Below are positions 1 to 11,399 of a stretch of 64,000 nt of DNA, piece after piece (the stretch's first letter is position 1; each line of letters starts with the position of its first letter). The notes below the pieces were generated by a model. It worked only from the letters and a program-made list of their open reading frames with translations, made no database searches and was not told the origin of the DNA. The position numbers were made by a program, and so were the translations under genes. The stretch is from Alligator mississippiensis (Eukaryota; Chordata; Crocodylia; Alligatoridae), in the NCBI RefSeq assembly GCF_030867095.1, contig NC_081824.1, positions 343,722,203 to 343,786,202 of the forward strand, written 5' to 3'.

Positions 1-334
1 AAGCAGCCCTCTATTTTTACATGGGCAACTACCAAGAAAAAAGGTTTTCTCTACCATGTGTTATGAAAAGCAGGAAAAGCCATTTTAAAGATATATCAGA
101 AAGATCAAAATACACAAAGAGTATCATGTCATATTCTGTTAACACAAAAGATGCATCTTCAAAAGATTTCACTGGAATGAAAAAAACCCAGTATTCTGAC
201 TGAGCATAACCAGTTCAGCCAAACTTTCAGACAGTCATCTCCTGTTAGCATTTTTTATGATAATCTTCCAAATCTTCAAGCAAGTAGTCATAATACCTGC
301 ATCTTTTCATCAGCAGATTGCAAAGCCCTTCATA
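1..334. other. Intron, no feature recognised
   Basis: AT-rich sequence with only short open frames and no recognised repeat or gene. Confidence 0.5.
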
Positions 335-500
335 AAGGAGGTAAGGAACATCATCATCATTTTACAAATAGGAATATGAGGGTACCTATAGATGAAATTA
401 CTTGCCCAAGATTATCCAGATGGGCCAGTGACCAGGCCAGGAACAGAATCAGGAGTTCTGAGTGCCAGGACAGTGCTCTATTTATTGGGTCACAGTAATT
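335..500 (-). repeat. MIR-like CORE-SINE, old copy
   Basis: Read forward, the stretch has the reversed layout of a tRNA-derived CORE-SINE: a CATTTTACAAATAG-like segment, then GAAATTACTTGCCCAAGAT, then GAACAGAATCAGGAGTTCTGA, then a CAGTGCTCTATTTA segment. This order matches the reverse complement of MIR. It is diverged and no flanking duplication is visible. Confidence 0.75.
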
Positions 501-1129
501 TTAACTGAACTGTCTCTTGGTTCTCCAAACATGAGTTCCATACATACTTGGATGTAATTAGCCTCTCCAAAAAGTCCCTTTTTGTTGACTTGTAGAATTA
601 TCACATTAAACTTAACCTTCCAAGGTAAACTTCCCTCGCTAATACACATATATCAGCCCCAAATTAAATAGTTAATAGTCACAAACCTGGAGAAATGTGT
701 AATATATATCACAAATGTATTTTTGGAATATTTGAATTCAAATATTTCTGAGATATTACATACATATTGCTGTTTCAGACTTATTCTTCAATTCAGGGGT
801 AATCGATATTCCATCTCTTATTCCACATAAAGCAAGGGAAACACAAAGGCATTTTGTACATGGAAGGACTGGACAGAGGAGAATGCATAGTCAAACACAT
901 CTGCTAAGGGAAAAAAGAAACCTTGCAGATTATTTGCCGAGAATTATACTCCCTTTCTGAACACAGGCCATCTCTCATGCAGTGGAGGTACAGGATGCAG
1001 AGGGGTAAGGGTGGGGGGTACCTGGGCATGCGATGTGCTGAGAGGAACATGCAGCCCTCAGGGCCTATGGATCACACTGTTGTAGCCCCTGCTAGTGTGG
1101 CCCAATGGGGCAAAGTTCCTGGACACGTA
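501..1129. other. Intron, no gene; one short perfect palindrome
   Basis: AT-rich intron. The only notable feature is a 20-base perfect palindrome at 727-746 centred on GAATTC. Short open frames here have no recognisable protein. Confidence 0.5.
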
Positions 1130-1494
1130 GGACATTTATACACATACACTTGTCTGCTCCAACATGCTGGAGATCTGGCACGTTGAAGCAGACTCGATTA
1201 ATCATCATAAAAAAGACTAAACAATTAATTGAGTCTGCTCCACACACAAGCTGATGCCCCTGACACTATGTCACATGCATTTGTATAAATAGTGAAATGC
1301 ACATCCGGGCTGAGAAAATGATGGTGGTGCACTTTTGAACTAAAACACCTTCAATGTGTTTTAGTTAAAAGCATGATGCTGCCATTTTCTCAGCACTGAC
1401 ACGCATTTCACCGTTTATACAAATGCATGTGCTGCAATGCCAGGTGCTTTTAAAAGTGCCCAGTGCTGTGGCACAAACATGTGTACAAATGCCC
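1130..1494. mobile_element. Non-autonomous DNA transposon (snap-back MITE) with two hairpins
   Basis: The left end GGACATTTATACACAT pairs imperfectly with the right end (reverse complement GGGCATTTGTACACATG). Inside are two hairpins. One, at about 1188-1242, has GCAGACTCGATTAAT facing ATTAATTGAGTCTGC. The larger one, at about 1269-1435, brings the TGCATTTGTATAAA and TTTATACAAATGCA segments together, with CTGAGAAAATG and CATTTTCTCAG inside it. No clean target duplication is seen, so the boundaries are approximate. Likely hAT-like, with no coding capacity. Confidence 0.6.
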
Positions 1495-2490
1495 TTAGAA
1501 GCAGGACAGTCCTGGTTTAGGTTATCTTTTAATTAAAACAGCATTTTGTTACCAGATTTGAAAGTATTCTCATGCCTTTTGTTTAAACTAGATTCTTCTT
1601 TTGATTTTTTAACAATTAATCTTTTTGCAGAAAACTATTACCTAAAGTATGGGTCTTCAGTGGCATATACAGCTTCTGCAGATATTATTTTAATTAGGCT
1701 GCTTGGTTCCATTTAATTTTTAAATGGCTGCGACATGGACCTTGTGTTGTGATGTGCTGAATGGGAGGGGATGTCTACAGAGGATTCTTCCCCTTCTAGA
1801 AGTAGTGCATTAATGAGACATTTTCTTAATAAGAGCCTTGCATCAAGTCCTGTAATCAGAGCACAAGAGACACCCAACCCAGCAGAAATATTCATTAATT
1901 CTAGAAGCCGCCATTTCTGATCTGCATTTAAATATTACTCCTGAAGAAATTTAACCTCAGATGTGATTTGGGGTGAAAAAGGATGTTTATGTATTACAGT
2001 AATAGATTCTGTTAGTGAAACTTATATTGCTGTATAAAAGTTGTTTCATATCTAAATGACTGGATTTAAAAAAAAAAACCCAGAACTCAAGCGCAGCAGA
2101 AGGAAGAAGCAATTTTGAACATTGCTCTAAAATTGCTACTTGATTAATCTTCACTTTGCTGTATCCTAGATGGCAGAATTAATTGGGGCCTGACTTTATA
2201 CAATAGATTGAAAATTGTCTGAATTTAACACCTGTGAACTCATCATTATGTGTTCCCAAGCAGAGCGGTATCTGTGGTATTCAACAATTTTGACACAGCA
2301 GCACCGTATAATCACAGGATCTCTATCCAAACTGTCTGGGAAGAAAGACCTGAAAACATTAATTAAAACAAAACCAGGACATGCGTCTACACTCATTGCA
2401 TGACTTGTTAGAAAATAAATCCTCCTTAGAAAAGGAGAGATTGAAACTACAAATCATTAATCACATTTTTCATTTCTATATTCATTAGCT
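1495..2490. other. Intron, repeat-poor
   Basis: About 1 kb with no recognised repeat or gene. The part at about 2080-2400 has a mixed, non-repetitive look, with an ATTAATTGGGG element near 2179, and could be conserved non-coding DNA. That cannot be judged from one genome. Confidence 0.4.
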
Positions 2491-2700
2491 CAGGGGGTCA
2501 GCAACCCATGGGCTGCATGCCAGATATGACCCATGGAGCTAATGGGGGGACTCTGGAAGCTTTTGGCAGTGGTGGGCTTTGGCTGTGGGTTCTCTTCATG
2601 TCCTGCTGTGTGGACAGGTGGCAGCAAGGTTATAGGGCCTGCCTGCCTCTGACCCTGGGGTTGCTCATTTCAGGCCACAGTGTGTATATATATGTGTGTA
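2491..2700 (+). mobile_element. hAT-like element, left-end fragment
   Basis: It starts CAGGGGGTCAGCAACCCATG, the typical CAGGGGT-type hAT terminus followed by a 'ggctgcatgcc' segment. No matching right end is found, so the element appears truncated; a palindromic TA-flanked element lies just to its right. Confidence 0.5.
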
Positions 2701-2715
2701 TTTGTATGTGTGTTA

Positions 2716-2900
2716 GGGTGGCCATCACAGAGGACATTTGTTTTCTGCTACTCTGTCCTATGTCCTCTATTGATACGAAACCCAATGCCTTTATGTCCTC
2801 TATTTTTCCCTTCAAGAGAAAAATAGGGGACATAAAGGCGTCAGGTTTTGTATCAATAGAGAACACAGGACAACTGAACTGTCCTCTATGATGGCCACCC
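2716..2900. mobile_element. TA-flanked palindromic MITE (Tc1/mariner-like)
   Basis: Ends are GGGTGGCCATC and GATGGCCACCC, flanked on both sides by TA (2714-2715 and 2901-2902). Almost the whole 185 bases fold on themselves: GAGGACA, TGTCCTCTATTGATACGAAACC and TATTTTTCCC on the left have their complements in order on the right. The TAGGGTGGCCA terminus recalls a widespread reptile MITE family. An 8-base hAT-style duplication cannot be excluded, because the flanks are GT-repeat. Confidence 0.75.
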
Positions 2901-3037
2901 TAGTGTGTGTACACGTGTGCACACATCCTAGCACATAAGAAGATACAATGAGCATATGGCACTTGCAAGGTACCCCTATGAACCCAGTTCATTTTTCCTA
3001 CTGTGTCACAAATGGGAGAAAAACTGAACATCACAAT

Positions 3038-3199
3038 GGGTACATCTACACATGAGCTTTACTGCGCATTAGACTAATCTATTGCACAGTAAAGTGTCAC
3101 TATCTACACGTATGCAGCAATTTCTGTGCAACAGATTAGTCTAATGTGCCATTTTCTAGTACCTGTAGATACATGTACATGAAGTGCATGTGTAGACCC
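3038..3199. mobile_element. Short snap-back MITE, GGGTCTACACATG terminus
   Basis: The left end GGGTACATCTACACATG faces a right end whose complement is GGGTCTACACATG. An internal stem at 3068-3089 and 3124-3145 pairs 21 of 22 bases (ATTAGACTAATCT...). It belongs to the same broad group as copies at 3529, 9786, 10328 and 12304. No target duplication was found. Confidence 0.65.
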
Positions 3200-3528
3200 G
3201 TCCAGTGAGTACCCTATTTTACGCAAAGTAATTACTGTTGCAAAGTAGTTTCTATTATAAATTTCCATTTTTGAAAGCACATATCTCTAAAAAACATTAA
3301 CCTTAAAGGTAGAAAGCTTTCATGTTCCACCTCTGCCTAAGAGTAAATTTTCTTAAACATTTGAGCTAAGTCACTTCAGACATTTCTAAGTTATTCCAGA
3401 ATGAGAGAAAAAACTATTTTCCTCAATATAATTACGTTTTTTTGAGAAGGGCTATAACAAAATCAGCTGCATTTTGAAATAGGTTGTTTACTTTCAGGAA
3501 TACTGTTTTGACTTGGAAAAACAAAGGC

Positions 3529-3999
3529 GGGCACATCTACACAAAATGTTTACCATGCAGTAGATTAATTAGCTGCACAGTAAACATCGCACATCTATAT
3601 GTGCACCCCTATTAGGCTGGAGTAAACTAATTAACTCTGCAGCAGGATAGTACCAAATAGAAGCACTACCCTGCTGTGGAGTTTTTGGTTGGAGTTTCTT
3701 ACTCTGCAGCAGAGCATGTGTAGATATTGCCCAGCTGGCTGGGCATGAGGGTGCTTTAGTGCAGGGGCTGCCTGCTGGCTTGCCCCCAGCTGAAGCACTC
3801 CTGTGCTGCTCCGCAGCATGCTGAGCTGAGGGGAGGAGCCCCAGGCCGGCAAGCTGATGCCCTGAACCTCCTGCCAGTCCAGTGCCGTTCTAACCCAGCT
3901 CAATGTGCTGCACTCCTGGGCACATGTTCAGATGAGGCAGCCAGGAGCAATATGCTCCGGAGTTTACTCATGTACCTTAACAGCATATGTAGATGCACC
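3529..3999. mobile_element. MITE with GGGCACATCTACACA terminus and GC-rich core
   Basis: The left end GGGCACATCTACACA and the right-end complement GGTGCATCTACATATG form imperfect terminal repeats. Near the left end, GTTTACCATGCAG faces CTGCACAGTAAAC. The middle (3720-3960) is GC-rich and made of short inverted pieces. Non-coding. Confidence 0.55.
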
Positions 4000-4504
4000 T
4001 AGCATTACCCTTTTAGAGCTGAATACTGAGTAGGCCTAGCAGAAGATTTACTTCAGTGTGTACCTCCATGTTCCATCCATACATAGGCATCTAGTAAAGT
4101 TGGAGCTACTTTACTACACAGAAATTATGTAAAGTGATCTTATGAGCTCTACAAGGAAAATCAAGCCAAATGACTTCAGAGTAAGGATTCATATTCTTTG
4201 AAGCAAATACAGTATGGCAGTCTCTCTGTAATGACTAAGATTCATTTAAACAATCTATTGTGAAGTGTTGTAGTGTAAGTCAGCCATTGGCACTGTATCC
4301 TTACAGAATAAAACAACTCTGAAAATTACTTAGAATCCAATCTCTTCTTCCCCCAAAAGATTAATATGTTCATAGAAATAATGGCCTGATTCTTATTAAC
4401 ACTCAGGCCCCTGTACACCATCATGTCTACAGAAAGGCTTTTTAAGTTCAACATAATTACATTTTCATTTACTATCATATATGTTACATTTACACTGATT
4501 ATGA

Positions 4505-4690
4505 CAGGGGTGGGCAAAATGCGGCCTGCAGGCCGTATGTGGTCCACCAGGCCATTCTATCCAGCCCACAGGGCCCCTAAAAATTTAGAAAATTAATACT
4601 TATCTGCCCCTGGCTGCCTGACATGCAGCCCTCGATGTCTTGCCAAAACTCAGCAAGCAGCCCTCCACCCGAAATAATTGCCCGCCCCTG
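4505..4690. mobile_element. hAT MITE with perfect 8-base target duplication
   Basis: Termini are CAGGGGTGGGCAA and TTGCCCGCCCCTG. The flanks GATTATGA at 4497-4504 and 4691-4698 are identical, the 8-base duplication expected of hAT transposition. It is 186 bases long with a 'gcggcctgcaggcc' subterminal segment and no coding capacity. A transposase must have been supplied in trans. Confidence 0.92.
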
Positions 4691-4699
4691 GATTATGAG

Positions 4700-5084
4700 G
4701 TCCTTCATAAAGGGGCTTTAGTGTTAAAGAGAATCATGGAATGATATTATATACAGATCATGGTAATTCCATAATTTCCTGTTCTTTTACTTTCAATTTT
4801 TCATGTTTATGAGTTACATTTAATATTTATGTATTAAAGAGAGAAATAGGCTAAACTTTTCAAAATGAGAGATGAAGGTACACTTTGAAATTCAAGTATA
4901 AACAGCTACTTGAGTTTCTTTTAGGTACTGAGCACCAGCTCCTTGACTCTTCCTGGCTTGATATCTGAGCAGTATCTTTTTTGTTAAAGAAAAGAAGGTC
5001 ACAAGCACCACTGAGAATGCTATAGCCTGCATTCAGCCCATAAGCCACATTTCAGACTCAGTATTTACATAAGAATAATAAGAA
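4700..5084. other. Intron between MITE and LINE tail
   Basis: AT-rich sequence with no recognised repeat or gene. Confidence 0.5.
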
Positions 5085-5430
5085 CTGCCGTTTACTAGGT
5101 CAGACCATAGGTCCATCTTGCCCAGTATCCTGTGTCACACAGTGGCAGAGAGTGGATGCTGAAAGGGAGAGTAAGAAAGGTATGACCAGGGTTTCCTCCC
5201 CTCCCCCGGAAGTTCTGATTCAGAGGTTGTATCCCGAGCTCCCATGCTCAACAGCTACTGAGGCACCTTTCGTCCAAGAATTTGTCCAATCCCATTTTGA
5301 ACCTGACTAAACTGTCAGCTTCCACAACATCTTGTAGTAACAAGTTCTACACTTTAATTATATGCTATGGGGAAAAACTTCCTTTTTGTTAGTTTTAAAT
5401 TTACTGTCTTCTAGTTTCATGTTATGACCC

Positions 5431-8400
5431 TTAGGTTTTTGTATTGTGAGAGATAGTAAATAATAAATCCCTATTTACTTGCTCTTCACCATTTAGTATT
5501 TTGTAAACCCTTATCATGTCCCCCCTCAAGTGTCTCTTTTCTAAAATAAATAGGCCTAGCCTCTTCAGTCTCTCCTCATATGGAAGCCCCTCCATACCAC
5601 TAATCATCCTTGTTGCCCTTCCCTGTACCTTCTCTAGTCCTTCTATATCCTTTTTGAGGTATGGGGACCAGAACTGAACACAGTATTCAAGATGAGGATG
5701 CACCATGGATTTATAAATGGGTGTAATTTTTGTTTGGTTTAAAATTCCCTTCTTAATAACCCCTAACATTCTCTTTGCTTCTTTGATGGCTGATGAGCAC
5801 TGAGCTGGTGTTTTTAGTGAACTGTCTCCAATGACTCCTAGATCTTCTTGCTGTGTGGTAACAGCCAATGTAGACTCCATCATAGAGTATGTATAGTTTG
5901 GGTTATTTTTGCCCAGATGCATCACTTTACACTTATCTACATTAAATTTCATGTACTATTTAGTTGCCCATTCACTCAATTGTGCCACATCCTTCTGCAG
6001 GCCCTCACAGTCAGCCTTGGTCTTTACTACTTCAAATAATTTTGTCATCTGCAAATCTGACCACCTCACAGCTCATCCACTTTTCCAGATCATTTATGAA
6101 TATGTTAAACAACATTGGTCCCAACACAGATCTATGGGGGACTGACTCCTCTGTTTCCTTCTTTCCAACCTGAAAACTGATCCTTTATACTCTTACCTTT
6201 CTATCTTTAAATCAAATTTTAATCCACGAGTGATCATTCCCTGTAATTCTGACTACCTAACTTTGCTAAGAGCCTCTGGTGGGAGACCTTGTCAAAGATT
6301 TTTTGTAAGTCCAAATATACTATGTCAACTGGATCACCCCAATCCACCTGCTTATAACACCCTCAAAGAACTTTAGTAGATTGGTGAGGCTTGATTTATC
6401 TTTGACAAAGCCATTTTGATTCCTCCCCAGCAAGTCATATTCATCCATGTGATGAACAATTCCTTTTTTTTTAACTGTTTACACTAGTTTTCCAGGAACA
6501 GCAGTTAGGCTTACTGGCTTGTAGTTCCCATCTGGCCCCTTTTTTGAATATGCATACTACAGTTAAAAGTCTGACAATTTCCAGTCTGAGCTCCTTCAGG
6601 ACCCTAGCGTGAATGCCATCAGGTCCTGGTCATTTGCTACTGCTTAGTTGATCGGTTTCCTCTACAACCTCATCTATAGAAACCACAATCTGGGTCAGCT
6701 CCACTGATTTGTACCTAGAGAGGAGTAGAGCTGGTGCAGGAAACTCCTTAACATCTTCCACAGTGAAGGCAGATGCAAAGAATATATTTAATGGCCCTGT
6801 CAACCTTCAGTGCCCCTTTTGCACCCTGATTATCCAAAGGCCCAACTGACTCCCTGGTAGGTCTTCAGTTTCTAATGTATTTAATGATATTTTTTTATTA
6901 TCTTTTGTGTCTCTAGCAAGTTTCTTCTCAAAGTTGTCCTTAGCTTGTATTATTACAGTTTTAGATTTGATTTGCCAGAGTTTATGCTCTTTTTATTTTC
7001 CTCATTAGGATTTGATTTCCATCCACTATTTGAAAGAACTCTTTTTTCTGCTTATTGCCTCTGCAACTCTGCCATTAAACCATGTTGGCTTTCTTTTGGT
7101 CTGCTTTCCATTTTTTTTATTTGCAGTATGTATTTGCTCTGCACCTCTAATATTGTGTTCTTAAGCAGTTCCCATGCTGTTTGCATGCTCTTCATCTCCT
7201 TAGGGGCCCCTTTTAACTTCTGTCTAACTATTTGCTTAATTTTGGTTTAGTCTCCTTTTTTAAAGTTAAAGACTACTCTAGAAGATTTTCTTCTTTTCTC
7301 CCCTTCTATATGGAGGTCAAACCCAACTGCATTGTGGTCACTATTGCAGAGCAGCTCAGTAAGGGTCTTGTTACATGGTAATTTTGGGCAGCTTCTGGAA
7401 CTCTTAACACCTGAACTATCTGCACATTAACAACTGAAAATAGTTTTAAACACTTATTATAAAGGCTCAAGGATATTCCAGGGCAGGATTATTGATAATC
7501 TGTGTTACCAAGATTGTGTTATAATAAGGAGTAGCAATTCTAGACTACACTTAGTGTAAACATGCCCCCCACTTCCCCACTGGCCCCGATTGGGCCCCCT
7601 GCCCCTCACCCTCCCCAGCACCCCAGATTGCTGCTCACTGCCCCCTCTCCCTGGCTTCCACCCTGCTTACTTGTGGCTACTTGCACTGTCTTTCCCAGGC
7701 AGCAGGCTGTGGCTGCATCTACTGTTCTCTGAGCCAGAAGCAAGAGCCAGGCAGGCAACTAGGCAGGCAAACCTTCTTTTCCTATCCCCCTGGTATAGAT
7801 AATGCAGGCAGCCACAAGTAAGTAATGCCCAGGGGTGGGGTGGGGGCAGGAGGGAACCCCAAAGGGTAGGGGCAAGGGGAAGCCCAAAATGGGAGGTAGA
7901 GAAGATTTTTAACTTTCAATACTACAGGCCCCTGCTGGCCTGAAGTGTAACTGCTCCAAACTCAACCTAGCATGAACACCTATCAACATTTGTGTGGCTC
8001 ACAATGTAATATGTAACAAGGCCCCAACACTTACCCTTCTCACCAAATCCTGTGCACTATTTAGGATTAGGTCAAGATTGGCCTTTCCTCTTGTAGGTTC
8101 CAGGACTAACTGCTCCAGGAAGCAGTCTTTTATAACATCAAAAAATTTAGTCTCCGCATCCCAACCTGATGTTAGATGGACCCAGTCAATCTGTGGATAG
8201 TTTAAGTCACCCATTATTACTGTATTTTCTGCTGTTGTAGCCTCTCTCATCTCAACACTTCTAGCTCTCTGTGCTGTCCTGGTCTGGGGGTCAATAGTAT
8301 ATCCACAGACATACTTTTTTCCACTGAAATGCAGAATTTCTATCCATAGAGATTCATGGTACCTCTCTTATCAGTTAAAAAAAATACCCTTTTTGACTGG

Positions 8401-8656
8401 ATGTAGTCTTTGATATAGAGTGCCACTCCCACACCAACATAGCCTATTCTATCATCCTGTACTGTATAAGTTGTATGCTGGTATTAGATCATTCCATTGA
8501 TGTTCTTCATTCCACAATATTTTAGTGATACCTGTTATGTCAATATCATTATTTACTGCTAAGAATTCAAGTTCCCCCACCTTTCATCTTAGACTTCTAG
8601 CATTAGTATAAAAGCATGTATACTTTTTATTGTTGCCTGGTTGGCTTCCTCTGTGT
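5431..8656 (-). pseudogene. LINE ORF2 remnant (endonuclease and reverse transcriptase)
   Basis: The endonuclease part gives VGELEFLAVNNDIDITGIT, then VIMGDLNYPQIDW (the catalytic N/D block) and, past the inserted DNA element, a NSDHNAVGFDL-type block. The C-terminal 173-residue piece (5431-5952) includes FNVDKCKVMHLGKNN, EDLGVIGDSSLK, HPHLEYCVQFWSPYLKKDIE and PYEERLKRLGLF, the standard carboxyl end of CR1-group proteins. The middle reverse-transcriptase part is badly decayed, with many stops. Confidence 0.8.
7367..8020. mobile_element. DNA element inserted in the old LINE, CTTGTTACAT termini
   Basis: The outermost ten bases are a perfect inverted repeat: CTTGTTACAT at 7367-7376 and ATGTAACAAG at 8011-8020. 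The insert separates LINE endonuclease sequence (DLVRRVSVG) from its continuation at about 7366. The middle (7566-7800) is C-rich. The superfamily is not clear, because no convincing target duplication was found. Confidence 0.6.
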
Positions 8657-8667
8657 TACTTTTTAAT

Positions 8668-9472
8668 AGTTTCATAGTTTCATAGTTGGTAGGGTAGAAG
8701 GGACCTGAGCAGATCATCAAATCCAACCCCCTGCCATGGGCAGGAAAGAATGCTAGGGTCAAATGACCCCAGCTATGTGTCTATCTATCCTCCTTTTGAA
8801 GACCCCCAGGGTAGAAGTGAGCACCACTTCCCTTGGAAGTTGGTTCCAGATCCTAGCCACCCTGACTGTGAAGTACTGCCTCCTGATATCTAGCCTGAAT
8901 CTACTCTCAGTCAACTTACAGCCGTTATTCCTTGTTACTCCTGGTAGTGCTCAGGGGAACAGGGACTCTCCCACTGCCTGCTGGTCCCCCTTGGTCAGTT
9001 TATAGACAGCCACCAGATCCCCTCTCAACCTTCTCTTGTGGAGGCTGAACAGGTTCAGGTCCCATAGACTCCCCTCGTAGGGCCTGCCTTGCTGCCCCCC
9101 TGATCATGTGAGTGGCCCTCCTTTGGACCCTCTCAATGTTGTCCACATCCCTCCTGAAGTGCGGCACCCAGAACTGGACGCAGTACTCCAACTCCGGCCT
9201 GGCCAATGTCACATGGAGGGGGAGGATCACCTTCTTGGACCTGCTTGTGATGCATCTATGGATGCATGACAAGGTGCGATTAGCCTTCCTGACCATGTCC
9301 TCACATTGTCAGCCCATGTTCATCTTGGAGTCAGTAATGACTCCAAGATCCTTTTCTGCCTCTGTGCTGATGAGAAGGGCCTGTAGGTATGCTGCCTGTA
9401 GGTATGCTGCTGGTTCTTCCTCCCTAGGTGCAATACCTTGCACTTGTCAGTATTGAAACCCATTAAAGGCAG
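8668..9472 (-). mobile_element. CR1 LINE, 3' fragment, inserted in the old LINE
   Basis: The low-coordinate end carries the CR1 tail (AGTTTCATAGTTTCATAG, i.e. CTATGAAA repeats on the minus strand) and the '...aagggacctgagcagatcatcaaatcc' motif. Upstream, the minus strand reads KANRTLSCIHRCITSRSK, LEYCVQFWVPHFRRD and IERVQRRATHMIRG, the C-terminal part of CR1 ORF2. It is cut off at MGFNT..KC near 9472. It is the same subfamily as the copies at 34.8 and 51.4 kb, but oppositely oriented. Confidence 0.9.
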
Positions 9473-9785
9473 TAATCATTTAATCATTAAAGACATTTAC
9501 TTGTGCTTCTCTTCTCCCTATTTCTTATCCCCAATTTTTATGGTTACACTCCGACAGAGTTTGTCAGTCTGAACTGTGTTCTTCTGCACCTGTCAGCTTT
9601 CCCCCCATTTTTAGTTTAAAAACTGTTCTACCACTTTTTTAATATTACATGCCAGCAGTTTGGTACCATTTTGGCTCAGGTGCAGACCATCTGTCCTGTA
9701 CAGGCTTCCTCTGTTCCAAAAGGCCCAAATTCCTAATAAACCTAAAGCCTTCCTCCCTACACCCTTGTTTCAGCCATACATTATA

Positions 9786-9994
9786 TGCATCTACACAAGA
9801 CACTATGTTGCCATAGCAACTAGCTACAGCGACATAGCTCATTGCTATGGTGACATATTGTCGGCAGCCATGAACCATGACACCAGTAGGAACTAGCTAC
9901 TGCACAGTAGCTTTGGAAACAACCTGTGCGGCACTGAGTACTAAATGAGTGAACAGTAACAACTGTGCAGTCTAGTGCACATGTAAACACACCC
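9786..9994. mobile_element. MITE inserted in LINE ORF1, related to 12304-12581
   Basis: It begins GCATCTACACAAG and ends CATGTAAACACACCC. It carries a GCCATAGCAA...TTGCTATGG hairpin and a CTACTGCACAGTAG segment, both found in inverse order in the element at 12304. It interrupts the esterase-domain reading of the old LINE, which resumes on both sides. Confidence 0.65.
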
Positions 9995-10327
9995 ATCGAA
10001 ACTCTGGAGCTCCGCCTGTCTAGCTGGCTCTGTACATGGCACTGGAACCACTTCAGAAAGTGCTACCATGGAGGCCCTAGACTTCAACCTCCTATCCAGC
10101 AGCCTAAATTTAGTTTACAGGACCTCTCTGCTACTCTTAACCACATTATTGGTACCCACATGGACCATGACCACCTGCTCTTCCCCAGCTCTCCCTAGCA
10201 GACCAGCTACACATCTTGTGAGGACTGCTACCTCAGCACACAGCAGGCAAGTCACCATGCGGTCTCCCTTGATGTCATAACCCAGCTATCTATGTGCCTA
10301 ATAATCGAATTGCCCACTACCACCAAG

Positions 10328-11399
10328 TGGGCAATTCTACATGTGTAAATGCCAATGGATGGGTTTTCTGTCACCCTGGGCAAGCATCTACACCCACTCT
10401 GGGCAACCATCTACACATGTGCCCATTTGGGCACAGATTTGCTTCTCCTGGCAGAAGTCTGCTCCTGCCCCTTCTGTCCCTGTATTAGCCCCCTGTAGCA
10501 GCTAAGGGGAGCTCTAGGCTCCCCCTGGGTGCTAGCCTAGGGGCTGGCAGGGAGCATGTGGCCAGGAGACAGCTGTCTGCTAGCATGGGCTGGGAGATTT
10601 CTCCCTGTCCCCAGGAGCTGCTCCCTACTGAGGTGGGCTCTGGTGGTAAAGCCTGACTGGGAACAGTGTCCTCCTGCCCTGACAGCAGATAGCTCCGGGC
10701 CCCAACTCCCTAGAGGCAGGGGTCTTGGAAAGAGCTTCAGGGGAAGGGCAGGTCCCAGCCCCTTGCCATGATCCGCTGGTGGGCAGCTAGCAGTGAGCCT
10801 CCAGCTGGATGGATGAGTCCCTGGGGCAGGGGGCTGGTACCTGCCCCTCCCCCGCAGCTCTTTCCAAGCCCCATGCCTCGATTACCTGATCAGGGCATGG
10901 GGCTGGGAAAAAGCTGAGGGGCTGGGACCTGCCCCTGACCAGACTGTTCCCATCCACCCCTGGGCTGTGTGGGGAAGTCTGCATGTGCAGCCCGGAACTG
11001 GCTGGGGACTGCCTGAAATGGGGCATGAGCAGGGCAATTGCAGAGTGGGAGCTGGGAACTCCCTGCTGCTGGGGCAAGGGGACATTGTCCACACCCAGGC
11101 TCTGGTGACGGAGCCTGCCCCAGCAGCACTCAGCTCCCATGGGCAGGGAGAAATCTCCTGCTCCCTGCTGCCCAGCTGACGGGGAGAAAATCTGCTGGTT
11201 TACTGTGCAGTAATGACACATGGCTTACTGTGCAGTAATTACTCAGCAGTTAATCTGTTACTTGCATTTGCAGGTAACAAATTAACTACTGAATAGAGCA
11301 AATTACTGTTCAATAAGGGTCTGCACGTGCAAATGGTGATGCTTAATATGCAGTAATTTGCTCTAATGCACAGTAAAGCATCTCATGTAGACATACCCA
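10328..11399. mobile_element. 1.07 kb foldback element with GC-rich palindromic core
   Basis: The left end TGGGCAATTCTACATGTG and the right-end complement TGGGTATGTCTACATGAG are imperfect terminal repeats. Inside are nested inverted repeats. CTTGGAAAGAGCTTCAGGGG near 10730 faces its complement near 10870, and AGATTTCTCCCTG near 10587 faces CAGGGAGAAATCT near 11145. ACTGTGCAGTAA motifs cluster at 11200-11250. It sits inside ORF1 of the old LINE and is therefore younger. Open frames in the core occur on both strands and look like shadows of the palindrome. Confidence 0.65.
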
